A DNA stretch of 64,000 bases from Streptomyces sp. LBL (GTDB lineage: Bacteria; Actinomycetota; Actinomycetes; Streptomycetales; Streptomycetaceae), in the NCBI RefSeq assembly GCF_029893585.1, contig NZ_JARXYX010000003.1:248001-312000 (forward strand). Reading direction: 5' to 3'. The stretch's first letter is position 1. The number at the start of each line of letters is the position of its first letter. The notes beneath the pieces were generated by a model. That model saw only the letters and a list, made by a program, of their open reading frames with translations. It searched no databases and was not told the DNA's origin. Positions 18,601-26,416 of this stretch are shown piece by piece. The translations under genes were made by a program, and so were the position numbers.

Positions 18601-18933
18601 CTGACCCGGGGCATGTTCGACCGCGAAGAGGCGTTCGGCCGGATCGACCATGTGCGGTGGACCGCGATGGGCGCCTACCTGCGGCTGTTCACCGAGTTCG
18701 CTCCGGCTCCGACCCGCGCGCCCCACCTGCTGGTCCAGGCCGCCTCCGCGTTGCCGGCCGTGCCGGGCGCACCCGAGGTGCCGGCCGACGCCTGGAAACG
18801 GACACCGGCGTTCCCGATGGCCGTCCGGGACGTACCCGGCGATCACTTCACGATCGTGGAGGACAACGCCGCCACAGCCGCGCTGGCCGTCCATGACTGG
18901 CTCACGACCCGTCCCATCGATCCACTGGGCTGA
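12655..18933 (+). CDS. Type I PKS, terminal module KS-AT-DH-KR-ACP-TE (malonyl-specific)
   Basis: 2092 residues, the last module of the assembly line. An N-terminal docking helix precedes the KS with Cys206. The AT Ser658 is in GHSIGE, with HAFH from 758, so malonyl-CoA is expected. The DH is canonical, with H967 in [10 protein letters not shown] and D1133 in DAALH. The KR has GGTGGLG from G1453 and an IDD motif (B-type). The ACP Ser is S1759 in [10 protein letters not shown] type I thioesterase follows from about residue 1820, with the nucleophile in GYSSG (S1941) and the catalytic His in GDHFTI near the end. The TE should cyclise or hydrolyse the full chain. DH plus B-type KR predicts an E 2,3-double bond next to the carboxyl. 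The start has a GGAAGGAGC ribosome site 36 bases after the previous gene. Confidence 0.96.
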   Translation: MTNETMLREYLKRAISEGQQTRLRLEETEAKAREPIAVVGMACRYPGGSDSPEKLWRLVSDGRDPLSALPADRGWDIGRLLGTGTDRPGTSHSGVGGFLDDCAGFDPEFFGISPREALAMDPQQRLLLELAWEGFERAHLDPGALRGSRTGVFVGVMYSDYGGRLREAPAELEGYLGNGSAGSVASGRLSYTFGLEGPALTVDTACSSSLVALHLAANSLRSGECSLALAGGVTVMSTPGVFVEFSRQGGLAADGRCKSFAAAADGTGWGEGAGMLVLERLSDAQREGHPVLAVIRSSAVNQDGASSGLTAPNGPSQQRVIREALTRARLAPSDVDAVEAHGTGTRLGDPIEAQALLATYGRDRPADHPLWLGSVKSNIAHTQAAAGVAGVIKMVMAMRHGVLPRSLHVDEPTPHVDWTAGAVRLLTENRSWPDLGRPRRAGVSSFGVSGTNAHVILEEAPPAAERRPADAAEVLDTGAVTPWTLSARSAEALRARARDLLTHLDERTEVPLADTARSLSRRPSLGHRAVAVARDRTTLRRTLAALADGATAPGLVRGVAGRPKLAFVFTGQGSQRQEMGQALYAAFPAFADALDTVAEQLDARLDRPLKELMLGGSGPDGLLDRTGYAQPALFAFEVALFRLLERWGVRPDFVAGHSIGELAAVHVAGVLSLSDAALLVTERGRLMQQLPPRGAMVAVQASEDEVLPLLADLDGRAALAAVNGPSAVVVSGDEEEVLLVAAELAGRGRKTRRLRVSHAFHSPHIDGMLEEFRKVAAGMDFRAPRIPVVSTLSGQEVTAQELRSPDYWTRQARHAVRFLDAVRTLGARGVDTFLEVGPDAALAPMVDGYLSENDGGTVTATIRAGRPEEETLVTAVSRLYVRGVPVDWAACLPDAGPHLVDLPTYPFQRRRFWLDPTAEERAGQPHLAGQRAVAHPVLGTAAELPTGEGTLFTGRLSTAALPWLADHTVLGAPVLPGAALVELALTAGRETDRPDIEELTLEAPLVLPGDGAVQVGVVVGVPDDAGRRPVSIHSRPEDVSATAPWTRHAAGLLTAAGGEQPEAPVAWPPAGAVDVPVAGLYEALGAAGLGYGPVFQGVRRAWRHGAEVFAEVSLPEEHIGGPVRFGLHPALLDAALHGAAAGAGTGGPTESGDGAVVPFSWSAVTLRATGARALRVRLAPAGPGSLTLTTWDPDGRPVVTVGDLALRPLSREQIRAAQRARQDAVLRVDWTEITARGTAPVRHCALVGPIPTGLATALTSQGHRVSHHPDPVEALLAGPLTVAAETGAARENGADGNPAAGAPADGSVPDVVAVLVGPHRGTVVEAGHQAVHAALGAMRRWLGEPRAVGARLVFVTVGAVAAQPADDVPRPAHAAVWGLVRSAQTEHPDRFALIDLDGLDASADVLAAALATGEPQLAVRAGRLFVPRLTRMPALRTDPEPAFEPRGTVLITGGTGGLGRQVARRLAERHGARRLLLVSRRGPAAEGSAELVAELRELGAEATVAACDVGDRQALAKLLAGLPAAHPLTLVVHAAGVIDDGVLTSITPEQVDSVLQAKLDSAWHLHELTQNVGLAGFVLFSSAAGILGAGGQANYAAANAFLDALARYRTARGLPAVSLAWGPWAEGDGGMTGALGADGLARLARNGVRAFSAEEALDLFDAARSGDEPAVVLLQMDTVALRGAAERTDVPPLLAGLVPAAAPAPAPVPARHRLADLHGEERRTELLGLVLTHAASVLGHTGPEALDASGPFLESGFDSLTAVELRNALGGATGLRLPSTVVFDSRTPAGLAERLDDLLDEAPAAGADDASRPQDTIDVLYRAAVAQGRIHEGNAFLSAASRLRPTFSAGDDTYREPVRLASGPERPVLLCFPTVGASSSPLQYAHFGTALTGVRGVSALQVPGFIEGEPLPADFDAMVESQARTVLRHAAGEPYVLVGYSSGGWLANAVAVHLERTGHHPAGVVLLDTYFADSRLPLIQPALTRGMFDREEAFGRIDHVRWTAMGAYLRLFTEFAPAPTRAPHLLVQAASALPAVPGAPEVPADAWKRTPAFPMAVRDVPGDHFTIVEDNAATAALAVHDWLTTRPIDPLG

Positions 18934-18992
18934 CCTCGGCCAGCCCACCACCGTCACCACAGCGACAGCAGAGACGAGAGAGGTTCCCCGAC

Positions 18993-20210
18993 ATGACCGA
19001 ACAACCGACCGTGACCAGCCCCGAACTGCACGAGTACCCGATGAAGCGGGGCTGCCCCTACCACCCGCCGACCGAATACGCCGAGCTGGCCGAGCAGGGC
19101 CCGCTGGCCGAGGTGCGGCTCTTCGACGGCAGCACCGCGTGGCTGGTGACTCAGCATGCGGAGGCGCGAGCGATGTTCGCCGACGCCGCGATGTTCTCCT
19201 CCGACCACGACAATCCCGCATTCCCGATTCTCGCCGAACGGGAGAAGAACTTCCCGGAGTTCACCCAGGAACTGTTCGGGCTGGACGGGGAACGCCACAG
19301 GGCACGCCGCCGCATGCTGCTGCCGCGCTTCACCGCCAAGCAGGTGGAGCGGTTACGTCCGATGATCCAGCGGATGGCCGACGAGCTGATCGACGAACTG
19401 CTCCAGCTCGAGACCCCCGTCGACCTGATCGCGGTGCTGGGCAGGCCGCTGCCGTCGCGTGTGATCTGCAGGATGCTCGGCATCTCCTACGAAGAGCACG
19501 AGCTGTTCGAGGTGCACGCCCAGGGCATCATGCAGGCACCGGATCTGGAGCAGGCAGTGGCGGCCGGCCGGGAACTGCTCGACTACCTGGTGCAGGTGGT
19601 GGACGCCAAGCAGAAGAACCTGGGCGACGACCTGCTGAGCACGCTCATCACGGAGCGGCTGAACACCGGTGAGCTGACCTCGATCGAGGTGTCGAAGCTC
19701 ATGGTCGCGCTTCTGATCGGCGGCCAGGAGACGACCACCAGCATGATCGGCCTGGGCACCCTGACCCTGCTCCAGCACCCGGACCAGCTCGCCGAGATAC
19801 GCGAGAACCCGGAGCTGCTGCCCGGTGCGGTGGAGGAGCTGATGCGGTTCCTGTCCATCGCCGACCTGACGACGCTGCGGGTCGCGACCGCCGACGTGGA
19901 GGTGGCGGGCCGGACCATCAAGGAGGGCGACGGGGTCATCCTGTCCACCGCCGCGGCCAACCGCGACGCCGCGGTCTTCGACGACGCCGACACCTTCGAC
20001 ATCCACCGTGACACCCAGGGCCACCTGGGCTTCGGCCACGGACCCCACAGGTGCCTGGGCGAGAACCTGGCCCGGGCCGAGCTGGAGATCCTCTTCGGCA
20101 CCCTGTTCAAGCGGATCCCCACGCTGCGGCTCGCGGTGCCGATGGACGAGGTCTCCATGAAGGTCGGTATGACGCTGGAGGGATTGCACGACCTCCCCGT
20201 CACCTGGTAG
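18993..20210 (+). CDS. Cytochrome P450, polyketide tailoring
   Basis: A 405-residue soluble bacterial P450 that probably hydroxylates or epoxidises the released polyketide using ferredoxin electrons. The heme-binding loop is FGHGPHRCLGE with the Cys ligand at 354. The I-helix reads IGGQETTT, keeping the acid-alcohol pair but with Gln in place of the common His. The ExxR motif is in EELMR. It starts 59 bases after the PKS stop, behind a GAGAGAGG ribosome site, so it is probably co-transcribed with the PKS genes. No ferredoxin gene is nearby. The sequence looks like the CYP105/107 type of Streptomyces tailoring enzymes. The site of oxidation cannot be read from the sequence. Confidence 0.93.
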   Translation: MTEQPTVTSPELHEYPMKRGCPYHPPTEYAELAEQGPLAEVRLFDGSTAWLVTQHAEARAMFADAAMFSSDHDNPAFPILAEREKNFPEFTQELFGLDGERHRARRRMLLPRFTAKQVERLRPMIQRMADELIDELLQLETPVDLIAVLGRPLPSRVICRMLGISYEEHELFEVHAQGIMQAPDLEQAVAAGRELLDYLVQVVDAKQKNLGDDLLSTLITERLNTGELTSIEVSKLMVALLIGGQETTTSMIGLGTLTLLQHPDQLAEIRENPELLPGAVEELMRFLSIADLTTLRVATADVEVAGRTIKEGDGVILSTAAANRDAAVFDDADTFDIHRDTQGHLGFGHGPHRCLGENLARAELEILFGTLFKRIPTLRLAVPMDEVSMKVGMTLEGLHDLPVTW

Positions 20211-20304
20211 CCGCCCTGGAGGGCCCCCGAACCCATCCAAACCCCCAGGTCCGGCCCAGGGCACTCCACGGCCCTGCACGGCACTTACAGGTAAGGAACC
20301 ACGT

Positions 20305-20784
20305 ATGGACGACCGCGACGCCGTCATCGAGATCTGTGACCGCATGGGATGGCACAGCGACCGGCACGAATGGGACGAAGCCGTCACCCTGTTCACCCCC
20401 AAGGTCCTGCTGGACTACACCAGTCTGCTCGGCGGCTCACCGACCACGGTGACCGCGAGGGAACTCGTCGACTCCTGGGAAGCGGTCCTCGGCGGCTACG
20501 ACGCCTCCCACCACCTGATGACCAACCATCTGGTGTCGTTCGAGGGTGACACCGCGCACTGCACCACTTCGTTCCAGGCGACGCACCGCCTCGACAACCC
20601 CATGGGCTCCCCCCTGTGGCGCATCGGCGGAACCTACCGCTTCCACCTTGTGCGCACCGACACCGGCTGGCGCATCAACGAGCTGGCGATGACCATCCTC
20701 TGGACCGAGGGGAACCGCAACATCCTGGACCTCGCGGCGGAACGGCAGTCGAAAGCCGTCCCGCCGGAGCAAGGACGGCACTGA
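20305..20784 (+). CDS. SnoaL-like / NTF2-fold protein
   Basis: 159 residues of the NTF2-like superfamily (SnoaL_4 type). The pattern is an N-terminal helix pair (DAVIEICDRMGWHSDRHEWD), a FTPKVLLDYTS strand, a helix and a run of beta strands with HHLMTNHLVSF and GGTYRFHLVRTD. Members include ring-hydroxylating dioxygenase small-subunit-like folds, dehydratases, isomerases and cyclases, so the fold alone does not give the reaction. The ATG has an AGGTAAGGAA ribosome site and lies 94 bases after the P450. Placed between a P450 and an SDR at the end of the PKS operon, it is most likely a tailoring enzyme, for example one that dehydrates or isomerises a product of the SDR. Confidence 0.8.
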   Translation: MDDRDAVIEICDRMGWHSDRHEWDEAVTLFTPKVLLDYTSLLGGSPTTVTARELVDSWEAVLGGYDASHHLMTNHLVSFEGDTAHCTTSFQATHRLDNPMGSPLWRIGGTYRFHLVRTDTGWRINELAMTILWTEGNRNILDLAAERQSKAVPPEQGRH

Positions 20785-20896
20785 GCGCGAACAGGAGAAC
20801 GCGGCGCCCCGTCGCGCCGCGCTCCCCGCAAGACCATGACGGACACCGGCGCACATCACCAGGAACCACAGGAACCCCGGCGGACAGGAAGAGAAC

Positions 20897-21694
20897 ATGA
20901 CCCACGTGAACGACGCGGCGGCGCTCCAGCGAGGCAAGCGCGCACTGGTGACAGGCGGCACCCGCGGCATCGGCCTGGCCATCGTCCGCAGGCTGGTCGC
21001 CGAGGGGGCCACCGTGGTGACCTCTGCGCGCAAGGAGGCGCCGGTCCCCGACTCGGTCCGCCTGGTGACCGCCGACTCCAGCACCCCGGAGGGCGTGCGT
21101 GAACTCGCCGACGCGGCCCTCGGCATACTCGGCGGGGTGGACATCCTGGTGAACAACGCCGGCGGTGCCAGCAGCGGCGGCATGCCACACCTCGGCGGTC
21201 ACGCCGCCATCCCCGACGAGGACTGGGTGGAAGCCCTCAAGAGCAACTACCTGGCCGCGGTACGGCTGGACGCGGCGGTCCTGCCGTCGATGATCCGTCA
21301 GGGCGGCGGGGTCATCATCGAGATGGCGTCGACAGTCGCCCGGCGGCCGGTCGGCGCCCTACTGCACTACGGCGCAGCGAAGGCCGCGCTCCTCCACTAT
21401 GCCAAGGGCCTGGCCGCCGAGGTCGCCCCGCACGGCGTCCGCGTCAACAGCGTGCTCCCCGGGCTGGTGCGGACCTCGGCCATGGACCTGGTCGCGGACA
21501 GCATCCAAGGCGCCACCGGGCAGGACAGCGACTCGGTGGTGCACATGATGGTCCAGATGGAGGGTGCCCCCATGAAGGGGACCAGCGAGCCGGAGGACGT
21601 CGCCGATCTGGTGTCCTTCCTCGCCTCTGAGCGTGCCTCCCGTATCACCGGCGCCGAGTACGTGGTGGACGGCGGCGCTCTCGCGACCGCCTGA
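20897..21694 (+). CDS. SDR-family NAD(P)-dependent oxidoreductase
   Basis: 265 residues, a classical short-chain dehydrogenase. The cofactor motif is TGGTRGIG near residue 19, the NNAG motif is intact, the catalytic Ser is in EMASTVARR and the YxxxK pair is in HYGAAK. The C-terminus ends in ITGAEYVVDGG, as in typical FabG-like SDRs. It is the last gene of the + strand run, behind the SnoaL-like gene with a GGACAGGAAGAG ribosome site. It probably oxidises or reduces an alcohol or ketone on the polyketide or on a precursor. The substrate is unknown. After this gene the coding density collapses, which makes it the likely right edge of the polyketide cluster. Confidence 0.9.
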   Translation: MTHVNDAAALQRGKRALVTGGTRGIGLAIVRRLVAEGATVVTSARKEAPVPDSVRLVTADSSTPEGVRELADAALGILGGVDILVNNAGGASSGGMPHLGGHAAIPDEDWVEALKSNYLAAVRLDAAVLPSMIRQGGGVIIEMASTVARRPVGALLHYGAAKAALLHYAKGLAAEVAPHGVRVNSVLPGLVRTSAMDLVADSIQGATGQDSDSVVHMMVQMEGAPMKGTSEPEDVADLVSFLASERASRITGAEYVVDGGALATA

Positions 21695-22052
21695 GCACGC
21701 CACGGCCAGGGCGCCCGGCGCCTCAGCCGGCTCACCCCGCACTCCTCGCTCACGTCCGGGGTCGTTGCGTGATCGCGATTCGTCCACAACGTCCTGGCTG
21801 GGCCAGAGATTCACGGCACTGGCCCCGCGAACGCGGCGCCCGCCCTGCGTCCGCCCCCGCCACGAACTGTGGCTCGGTCACGCACACCCTGCTCGGTCGG
21901 AGTTCCGACAAGTGCAGCGCCGGCGACCGGGACCGGGGGCAGGACACGGGCACACGTCGGATCGGATCCCGCGATCCGTCCCTGCGCGAGAGAGACACCG
22001 ACTCCCGGACCCGGAGCGGTCGACACTCGGTCCACGGCGGCCGCCTGCATGC
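21695..22052. other. Intergenic stretch without a recognisable gene
   Basis: About 360 bases between the SDR stop and the hydratase fragment. The open frames here have no recognisable protein motif. The base composition is less biased at third positions than in neighbouring genes, consistent with decayed or non-coding DNA. No clear terminator or RNA gene was seen. Confidence 0.6.
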
Positions 22053-22310
22053 TCATCCCTCGAATCGGGCTGCAATCTCCCCCAGGGGATCACTGATAGC
22101 GCGTATTTCGCATGGGCCGTCCAGCCATTTGGTTTGCACGAGGCTGCCGAGCAGTACGAACTCACCCGCCCGAAGCCCGCCACACTCCCGATGCGCAGCA
22201 TTGTTCGCCAACCAGACGAGGGCGTCGAGAGGATGTCCGAGAACATCTGAACCCACCCCTGTCCCGACCGGGGCACCGTCGATCACCAATGACGCCGATA
22301 CCCCGTCCAA
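22053..22310 (-). pseudogene. C-terminal fragment of a 2-oxopent-4-enoate hydratase-like gene
   Basis: The minus-strand frame ending at the stop at 22053 contains DGAPVGTGVGSDVLGHPLDA, then a WLANN core, LRAGEFVLLGSL and a terminal DPLGEIAARF. This is the conserved C-terminal half of the 2-keto-4-pentenoate hydratase / oxalocrotonate decarboxylase family (MhpD-like, FAH fold), which acts in meta-cleavage catabolism of aromatics. Only about 85 of some 260 residues remain. The upstream part and any start codon are missing and the homology fades near 22310. It is therefore a truncated remnant with its natural 3' end. The adjacent IclR fragment on the other strand suggests that a divergent catabolic locus once stood here. 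Confidence 0.65.
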
Positions 22311-22377
22311 CGGCGAGCCGGAACCGGGACCTCGGATTCGGCTTGAACCTCCCTCACGGAGTCGCGCCCGGGAATGT

Positions 22378-22604
22378 CGGTGCGCCTGCACGCTGTCCCT
22401 CAGTCAACTCGCGAGAGAAAGCGGTCTGTCGAAGTCCACAGCGCACCGTGTCGTCGGCGGGTCACTGGCCCCAGGCGTCGTCCGCAGGCAGGGCGACGGC
22501 TACCGTCTCGGCCCTCCGAGCTCCGCCTTGACGGAGTGTCCCCTGGACGCCGCGCTGCTGGAGATGGTCCTGCCGCGGGCGCGCGACCTCCATCGGGAGA
22601 CGGG
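22378..22604 (+). pseudogene. N-terminal fragment of an IclR-family regulator
   Basis: The + frame reads LSLSQLARESGLSKSTAHRV, then GVVRRQGDGYRLG, then LDAALLEMVLPRARDLHRETG. This matches the winged helix-turn-helix and the start of the linker of IclR-type repressors (usual consensus: LARxTGLPKSTAHRLL ... GYRLG ... LHExTG). After about base 22604 the frame gives only low-complexity Arg/Pro/Gly peptide, so the effector domain is lost. No convincing start codon precedes the HTH. IclR proteins commonly control divergent aromatic catabolic genes, which fits the hydratase fragment on the opposite strand just to the left. Confidence 0.55.
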
Positions 22605-22955
22605 GCCGGTGTCCCGGTACGGGAGAGTTCACCGACCGGTCGCTCCGGGCACTGGCCGCAGGACCGCGGGGCTGCCGGGGCGCGGTTACAGCCGCGCTGC
22701 CCACCCGGGCGACGCGAACAGCGGTGTTTCGGGGGCGGGAACGCCAACGTGTCGGTGCACTGCCTACCAGCACGGAACTGAACCAGTCGCAGGAAGGTGT
22801 CGCGCAGTGCCGTCGCCACCGCGATTTCGAGTCGTCCGAGGTCGCCCTGCTGCCCTGGGCCTTGCACACCGTCCGGGCCTGGCTCCCCCGCCGTCACCCT
22901 CAGCCGAGGATGGCAGGCCCGGACCGACGCGAACCCACCCCCCGACCCCCAGGCA
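22605..22955. other. Decayed DNA without a recognisable gene
   Basis: About 350 bases between the IclR fragment and the methyltransferase stop. Several frames stay open by GC bias but none shows a known motif. This may be the scrambled remainder of the IclR gene. No terminator or RNA gene was identified. Confidence 0.5.
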
Positions 22956-23726
22956 CTACTGGGAGTCCTTCTTGGTCGCCTCGAGGAGGTTGATGCCGAG
23001 CCAAGGACTCCCGTACCAGTAGCCCATGCCCAAGGGGCGCAGGGTGCTGTCCCCGCCGAGGTGGGCGATGTACCTCCGCGCGGCGAACCAGAAGTCGGCG
23101 ATGACCAGGCGGCCGCCCGGCCTCAGGACACGCATCGCCTCGTCCAGCGCCTGGTACTGCCGCTCCGGCGGCTCGATGTTGTGGATCGCCAGCGCGCTGG
23201 TCACCACGTCGAAGGAGTCGTCCGCGAAAGGCAGCGCAGTCATGTCGGCCGTGTGCACCTCCACCCGGTCCGCCACCCCGGCTGCGGCGGCGTTGGCGAG
23301 AGTGATCTCCGGGCGATTGCCGCTCTGGTCCTTGCCCGCCCACAGATCGGCGGCAACGGCCCTCCCGTTCGGCAGCCGTTTCGCCGCGGCAACCAGTACC
23401 GCGCCACGCCCACATCCCAGGTCCAGCAACTCCTCGTCGCCCTTGAGGCCGATCCGGTCCAGCTCCCTCTCCCAGATGGCTAACTTTCCGCGCAGTGTGG
23501 TGTGCAGGTATACGCCGGTACTGGCGGTCAGCAACGCGCCCGCGGTCGCCGTCAGCGCCCGTCCCCGTCGCCACCGCACGGACGCCAGACCGAAAACCGC
23601 CGCGGCGGCACCGAGGGTCGACACGAAGCCCGGCGCATCCACGCCGTACCGGGGCCAGGAGGTCCGAGCCGGTCCGGCGTCATCACCGCGGCCGTACTGG
23701 TGCATGCCGTTCGCCGTATGCGTCAT
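22956..23726 (-). CDS. Membrane-anchored class I SAM-dependent methyltransferase
   Basis: 256 residues from the ATG at 23726 (MTHTANGMHQYG); the frame is open further upstream but that part is Arg/Pro-rich and unlikely to be coding. Two hydrophobic segments near the N-terminus (about residues 30-47 and 53-72) precede a Rossmann methyltransferase domain with the SAM motif LLDLGCGRGAVLVAAAKRL, the ADMTALPFADDSFDVV motif and RVLRPGGRLVIADF. It resembles UbiE/COQ5-type enzymes of the Methyltransf_11 family. The substrate is unknown. It stands alone between the decayed region and the broken deformylase gene and looks intact. Confidence 0.85.
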   Translation of the reverse strand: MTHTANGMHQYGRGDDAGPARTSWPRYGVDAPGFVSTLGAAAAVFGLASVRWRRGRALTATAGALLTASTGVYLHTTLRGKLAIWERELDRIGLKGDEELLDLGCGRGAVLVAAAKRLPNGRAVAADLWAGKDQSGNRPEITLANAAAAGVADRVEVHTADMTALPFADDSFDVVTSALAIHNIEPPERQYQALDEAMRVLRPGGRLVIADFWFAARRYIAHLGGDSTLRPLGMGYWYGSPWLGINLLEATKKDSQ

Positions 23727-24111
23727 GTCCGCAGTGTGGCATGGGGAGGCGGCCGGACCGCCGTACGAGAGAGGTTTCCGGACGCGGCTCGGGCGGCTCG
23801 GAGGGCGGCGTCGAAGCAGCGGCCGTGCTCGCCGTACGTGGGGTTCTGCGGTGCAGGGCCGGGAGCCCAAGACCTCAACGACTGTTCCCACTCCTGGAGA
23901 GTGCTGTGCTCACAGCGCCGATCTTCGACAACGTCGACGGTGCCTGTCCTGCCCTCGCCCACCTCGCCGGCAGAGAAGCCACGACCGTTACGGCGTGCAA
24001 GGACGGGAAGGTGCCGCGATGACCGGCGCCCGACAAGGCGACGACCACGCTGACTTGGGTGACGCGGCGGCAACTCATGGAGAGGGGCGGCGTCGGGCAG
24101 CAGGTCTTGGC
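23727..24111. other. Intergenic region 5' of the methyltransferase
   Basis: About 385 bases separating the methyltransferase start from the 3' end of the deformylase remnant. It should contain the promoter of the methyltransferase. A 38-codon + strand frame starting with GTG at 23906 has a GGAGAG upstream, but its peptide shows no family motif, so it is not called. Confidence 0.5.
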
Positions 24112-24635
24112 TCAGCCGTACTGCCACTGTCGGCCGGTGCCTCGGTACTCCTGGACCGGGATCGGGAGGACGCCCGGGCGCATGCGCTCACGGTAGAGAA
24201 CACCTTCAAGGTGGTCGATCTCGTGGCCAACGAGGCGGGCCATTCTCCCTGGGTGAAGTGGGACAACCTCGTGCTGCCGTCGAGGTCGCGGTGGGCGACG
24301 ATGATGCTGAGAGGGCGGGGAACCCGGCCGCGGACGTCGAAGAAGCTGAGGCAGCCCTCGAACTGCTCGTCCAGGTCGGCGGAGGCCTCCTCGATGGAAG
24401 CGTTCAGCAGAACCATCGGCTCGGCGTCGGGTTCCGGCGGGACGACCACGGCGGCGCAGCGGTCGATGCCGATTGGGGGAGCGGCGATGCCCATGCCCTT
24501 GCCGAACGTGTGCAGTTGCCGTACTCGGCCGATGGCGTCGAAGAGTTCACCGACGAAGCGGCGGGCATGGTCGGCTTCGGCCGGCAGGTCGATGCGGCGA
24601 ACGGGGCGGGCGAGAATGGGGGCGCCTTCGTCAAC
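24112..24635 (-). pseudogene. Peptide deformylase-like gene, 3' part (interrupted by IS and frameshifted)
   Basis: The frame reads VDEGAPILARPVRRIDLPAEA, GKGMGIAAPPIG (PDF motif I, with Pro where Gln is usual) and EGCLSFFDVRG (motif II). It then runs out of frame at SHFTQGEWPA. In the neighbouring frame the protein continues MARLVGHEIDHLEGVLY, with the metal-binding motif III HEIDH at 24211-24225, and ends with EYRGTGRQWQYG and a stop at 24112. One base is missing near 24240. The 5' end is cut at 24635 by the IS200/IS605 element; the first 19 codons lie on the far side at 26417-26473. Deformylases remove the formyl group from nascent proteins; this was probably an accessory paralogue and is now dead. 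Confidence 0.85.
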
Positions 24636-24760
24636 TTGACCCGGCCCTAAAGGACCGGGCTTGGAGGTAGCTCCCAACTGGCTGCTGGGTTGGCTCCTCC
24701 GTCCAGACACCCCTATGGGGTGGCAGGGACGCGTGACTCACGCCCCGCATTCCACACGAT
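24636..24760 (-). ncRNA. Candidate reRNA (omega RNA) of the TnpB nuclease
   Basis: In IS200/IS605 elements the guide RNA of TnpB is made from the 3' end of tnpB through the right end into flanking DNA. Here the 77 bases between the tnpB stop and the right boundary fold well: outer arms GGAGG and CCTCC (24696-24700 and 24663-24667) enclose a CCAAC/GTTGG stem, followed by the right-end hairpin. The guide would begin just outside, at 24635 reading leftwards, in the deformylase remnant. The 5' limit given is a guess. Confidence 0.45.
24640..24659. repeat. Right-end subterminal hairpin of the IS200/IS605 element
   Basis: CCCGGCCC-TAAA-GGACCGGG: seven Watson-Crick pairs and one mismatch (C-A; T-G wobble on the other strand), with a TAAA loop. 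It lies next to the TTGA (TCAA on the minus strand) that ends the element. Such hairpins are the binding sites of the TnpA single-strand transposase. Confidence 0.8.
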
Positions 24761-25879
24761 CTCGCCACGGGTGGCGATGTTGTGGGAAGCATTCCGGTCG
24801 GCGTGAGCAACGACCCCGCACCCCCGGCAGATGAAAAGCCCCTGGTCGACACGGTTTCGCTTGTCGACGTGGCCGCACTCGGCGCACGTCTGCGACGTGT
24901 ACGCGGGATCAACGAAGACCAGGGGCACCCCGGCCCGCTTGGCCTTGTAGACGATGAAGTCCCCGAGTTGGGCGAAGGCCCAGGAGTGGAGTGCGACCCG
25001 TTGGGGCTTGCGGAGCCGTACCCTCTGCCGGATTCCCTTGAGTTCTTCCAGGGAGATCCCGGCTGAGGTGCGTTCAGCCTCGGTCACGATCGTCTTGGCG
25101 ATGATGTGGTTGGTGTTCTTGACGTGCCGCTGTTCGCGGCGGGAGCGCTCCTTCAACCGGCGCTTGGCGGACTTGGTGCGCTTCTTCTGGAGCTTGGCCC
25201 GCAGGGCAAGCTGACGCTTGCGGTACCGGTTGAGACCGCGCCCGGCGGCCTGGTAGCCAGTGGACGTGGTGGCGATGTTGACGATGCCGAGGTCCACGCC
25301 GATGAAGCCGTCCGGCTCGTACGTCTTGGCCTCGGGGACCTCGCAGGTGGCGATCAGGTAGAAGACCCCGTCACGCTCGATCAGGTCTGCCTCGCCCTTG
25401 CGGTACTCGCGGAGCGTCTTGAGCGCGTCGGCGGAGCAGACGAAGCGGACGTTCTTGAGGCGCCCGGCAGTTGTCCAGATGGACACGGTCTGTGCGTCGT
25501 ACTGCCAGCTCAAACACCGGTCGTCATATGGCTGCGCAGCCTCGGGACGGAACGTGATCGGCTTCGACCCGGCCTTGATCCGGCGCTTCGACTTCGGCTT
25601 GCCGAGGTTTCCGGCGCGGATGTTGGCGTGCAGCGTCGTGTACGCATCGCGCACCTTCTTGATCACGTGTTGCGCCGCCTGCGCCCCGAGCCCTTCGGCC
25701 TTGAGGCGCGGGTACGTGTGCTTGCGCAGCTCGTACTCACGCGGCACGCCATGGGCGAACGCCACCTCGGAGACCCAGCACGCCAGGTCGTTCACCGTGC
25801 GCAGGGTCGCCGACAGCGCGGCGGCCTGGTCGGCCTCCGGCATCAGCTTCACCTGCGTCACGATCTTCATGCCGGGCAT
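24713..25879 (-). CDS. tnpB: RNA-guided endonuclease TnpB (IS200/IS605 family)
   Basis: 388 residues, full length for the family. The RuvC-like active site is complete: Asp196 in GVDLGIVN, Glu278 in SLEELKGI and Asp361 in HADRNASHN. A four-Cys zinc ribbon lies between the last two (C332, C335, C351, C354). A basic helical region (residues 210-255, rich in Lys and Arg) precedes the second catalytic residue. TnpB proteins cut DNA matched by the reRNA guide next to the element's target motif and help the transposon persist. It is divergent from tnpA with 17 bases between the starts. It reads toward the right end, as expected if its 3' end also supplies the guide RNA. Confidence 0.95.
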   Translation of the reverse strand: MPGMKIVTQVKLMPEADQAAALSATLRTVNDLACWVSEVAFAHGVPREYELRKHTYPRLKAEGLGAQAAQHVIKKVRDAYTTLHANIRAGNLGKPKSKRRIKAGSKPITFRPEAAQPYDDRCLSWQYDAQTVSIWTTAGRLKNVRFVCSADALKTLREYRKGEADLIERDGVFYLIATCEVPEAKTYEPDGFIGVDLGIVNIATTSTGYQAAGRGLNRYRKRQLALRAKLQKKRTKSAKRRLKERSRREQRHVKNTNHIIAKTIVTEAERTSAGISLEELKGIRQRVRLRKPQRVALHSWAFAQLGDFIVYKAKRAGVPLVFVDPAYTSQTCAECGHVDKRNRVDQGLFICRGCGVVAHADRNASHNIATRGEIVWNAGRESRVPATP

Positions 25880-25896
25880 CGTACTACAGTTGATCT

Positions 25897-26325
25897 ATGT
25901 CACCACGCTGGGAGCCAAACCCCAACATCCGTAGGGGCCGCACGGTCGTCTATACCCTTCACGCCCACTTGGTCTTCACACCCAAATACCGGCGCGGCCC
26001 CTTCACCGATGAGATCCTTACGCGCTGCGAAGAGATCATGCGGGCCGTGTGTGCCGACTTCGAAACCGAGCTGGTGGAGTTCAACGGCGAGCGCGATCAC
26101 GTCCACCTGCTCGTGCACTATCCGCCCAAGGTCGCCATCTCCCGACTGGTCGGCTCCCTCAAGGGCGTCTCAGCCCGCAGGCTCCGCCAGGAGTTCCCCG
26201 GCCACATCCGCAAGTACCTGTGGGGCGACCACTTCTGGTCCCCGTCCTACTTCGCCGCGTCCTGCGGCGGCGCACCGCTGGCGATCATCAAGGAGTACAT
26301 CGAGAACCAGAAGCGTCCCGACTGA
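25897..26325 (+). CDS. tnpA: IS200/IS605-family transposase TnpA (Y1 HUH)
   Basis: 142 residues, normal size. The HUH motif is H68-V-H70 in DHVHLLV, and the single catalytic Tyr is Y134 in IIKEYIENQ. It carries out single-strand peel-and-paste transposition by binding the subterminal hairpins as a dimer. The start ATG at 25897 lies 17 bases from the tnpB start, so the two genes share a very short divergent promoter region. No frameshift or missing motif was seen, so the element should be able to move. Confidence 0.95.
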   Translation: MSPRWEPNPNIRRGRTVVYTLHAHLVFTPKYRRGPFTDEILTRCEEIMRAVCADFETELVEFNGERDHVHLLVHYPPKVAISRLVGSLKGVSARRLRQEFPGHIRKYLWGDHFWSPSYFAASCGGAPLAIIKEYIENQKRPD

Positions 26326-26385
26326 GGCCAACAGTGCGGACCCGTGCACCCGTGCGGGTCACCCCTATCTTGAGAAGCGCTTCCT

Positions 26386-26405
26386 CCCGGGCGTAAACGC
26401 CCGGG
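26386..26405. repeat. Left-end subterminal hairpin of the IS200/IS605 element
   Basis: CCCGGGCG-TAAA-CGCCCGGG is a perfect eight-base-pair stem with the same TAAA loop as the other end. It ends 11 bases inside the boundary at 26416. Confidence 0.85.
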
Positions 26406-26416
26406 GATCCGCGCTA

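Larger units (their letters stand above)
24636..26416 (-). mobile_element. IS200/IS605-family insertion sequence, 1781 bp
   Basis: The element holds divergent tnpA and tnpB genes. Subterminal hairpins at both ends (24640-24659 and 26386-26405) share the same four-base loop, TAAA on the + strand. There are no terminal inverted repeats, as expected for this family. On the minus strand the element begins with TAGCGCGG after the flank CCTGATC and ends with TCAA before GTTGACGAAGG. Joining the two flanks restores an uninterrupted deformylase frame (FSLI-VDEGAPILARP), which fixes the ends. With tnpB pointing left, the left end in family terms is at 26416 and the right end at 24636. Both proteins look intact, so the element may be active. 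Confidence 0.85.

Noticed and set aside
13276..19221. Open minus-strand frame of 1981 codons
   Set aside because: It is antisense to the terminal PKS module and the P450. Its peptide is low-complexity Arg/Gly/Pro/His with no domain, an effect of third-position GC bias.
23906..24022. 38-codon GTG frame with a GGAGAG upstream
   Set aside because: No family motif, no conserved neighbour and lies in a region with decayed genes; not enough to call a gene.
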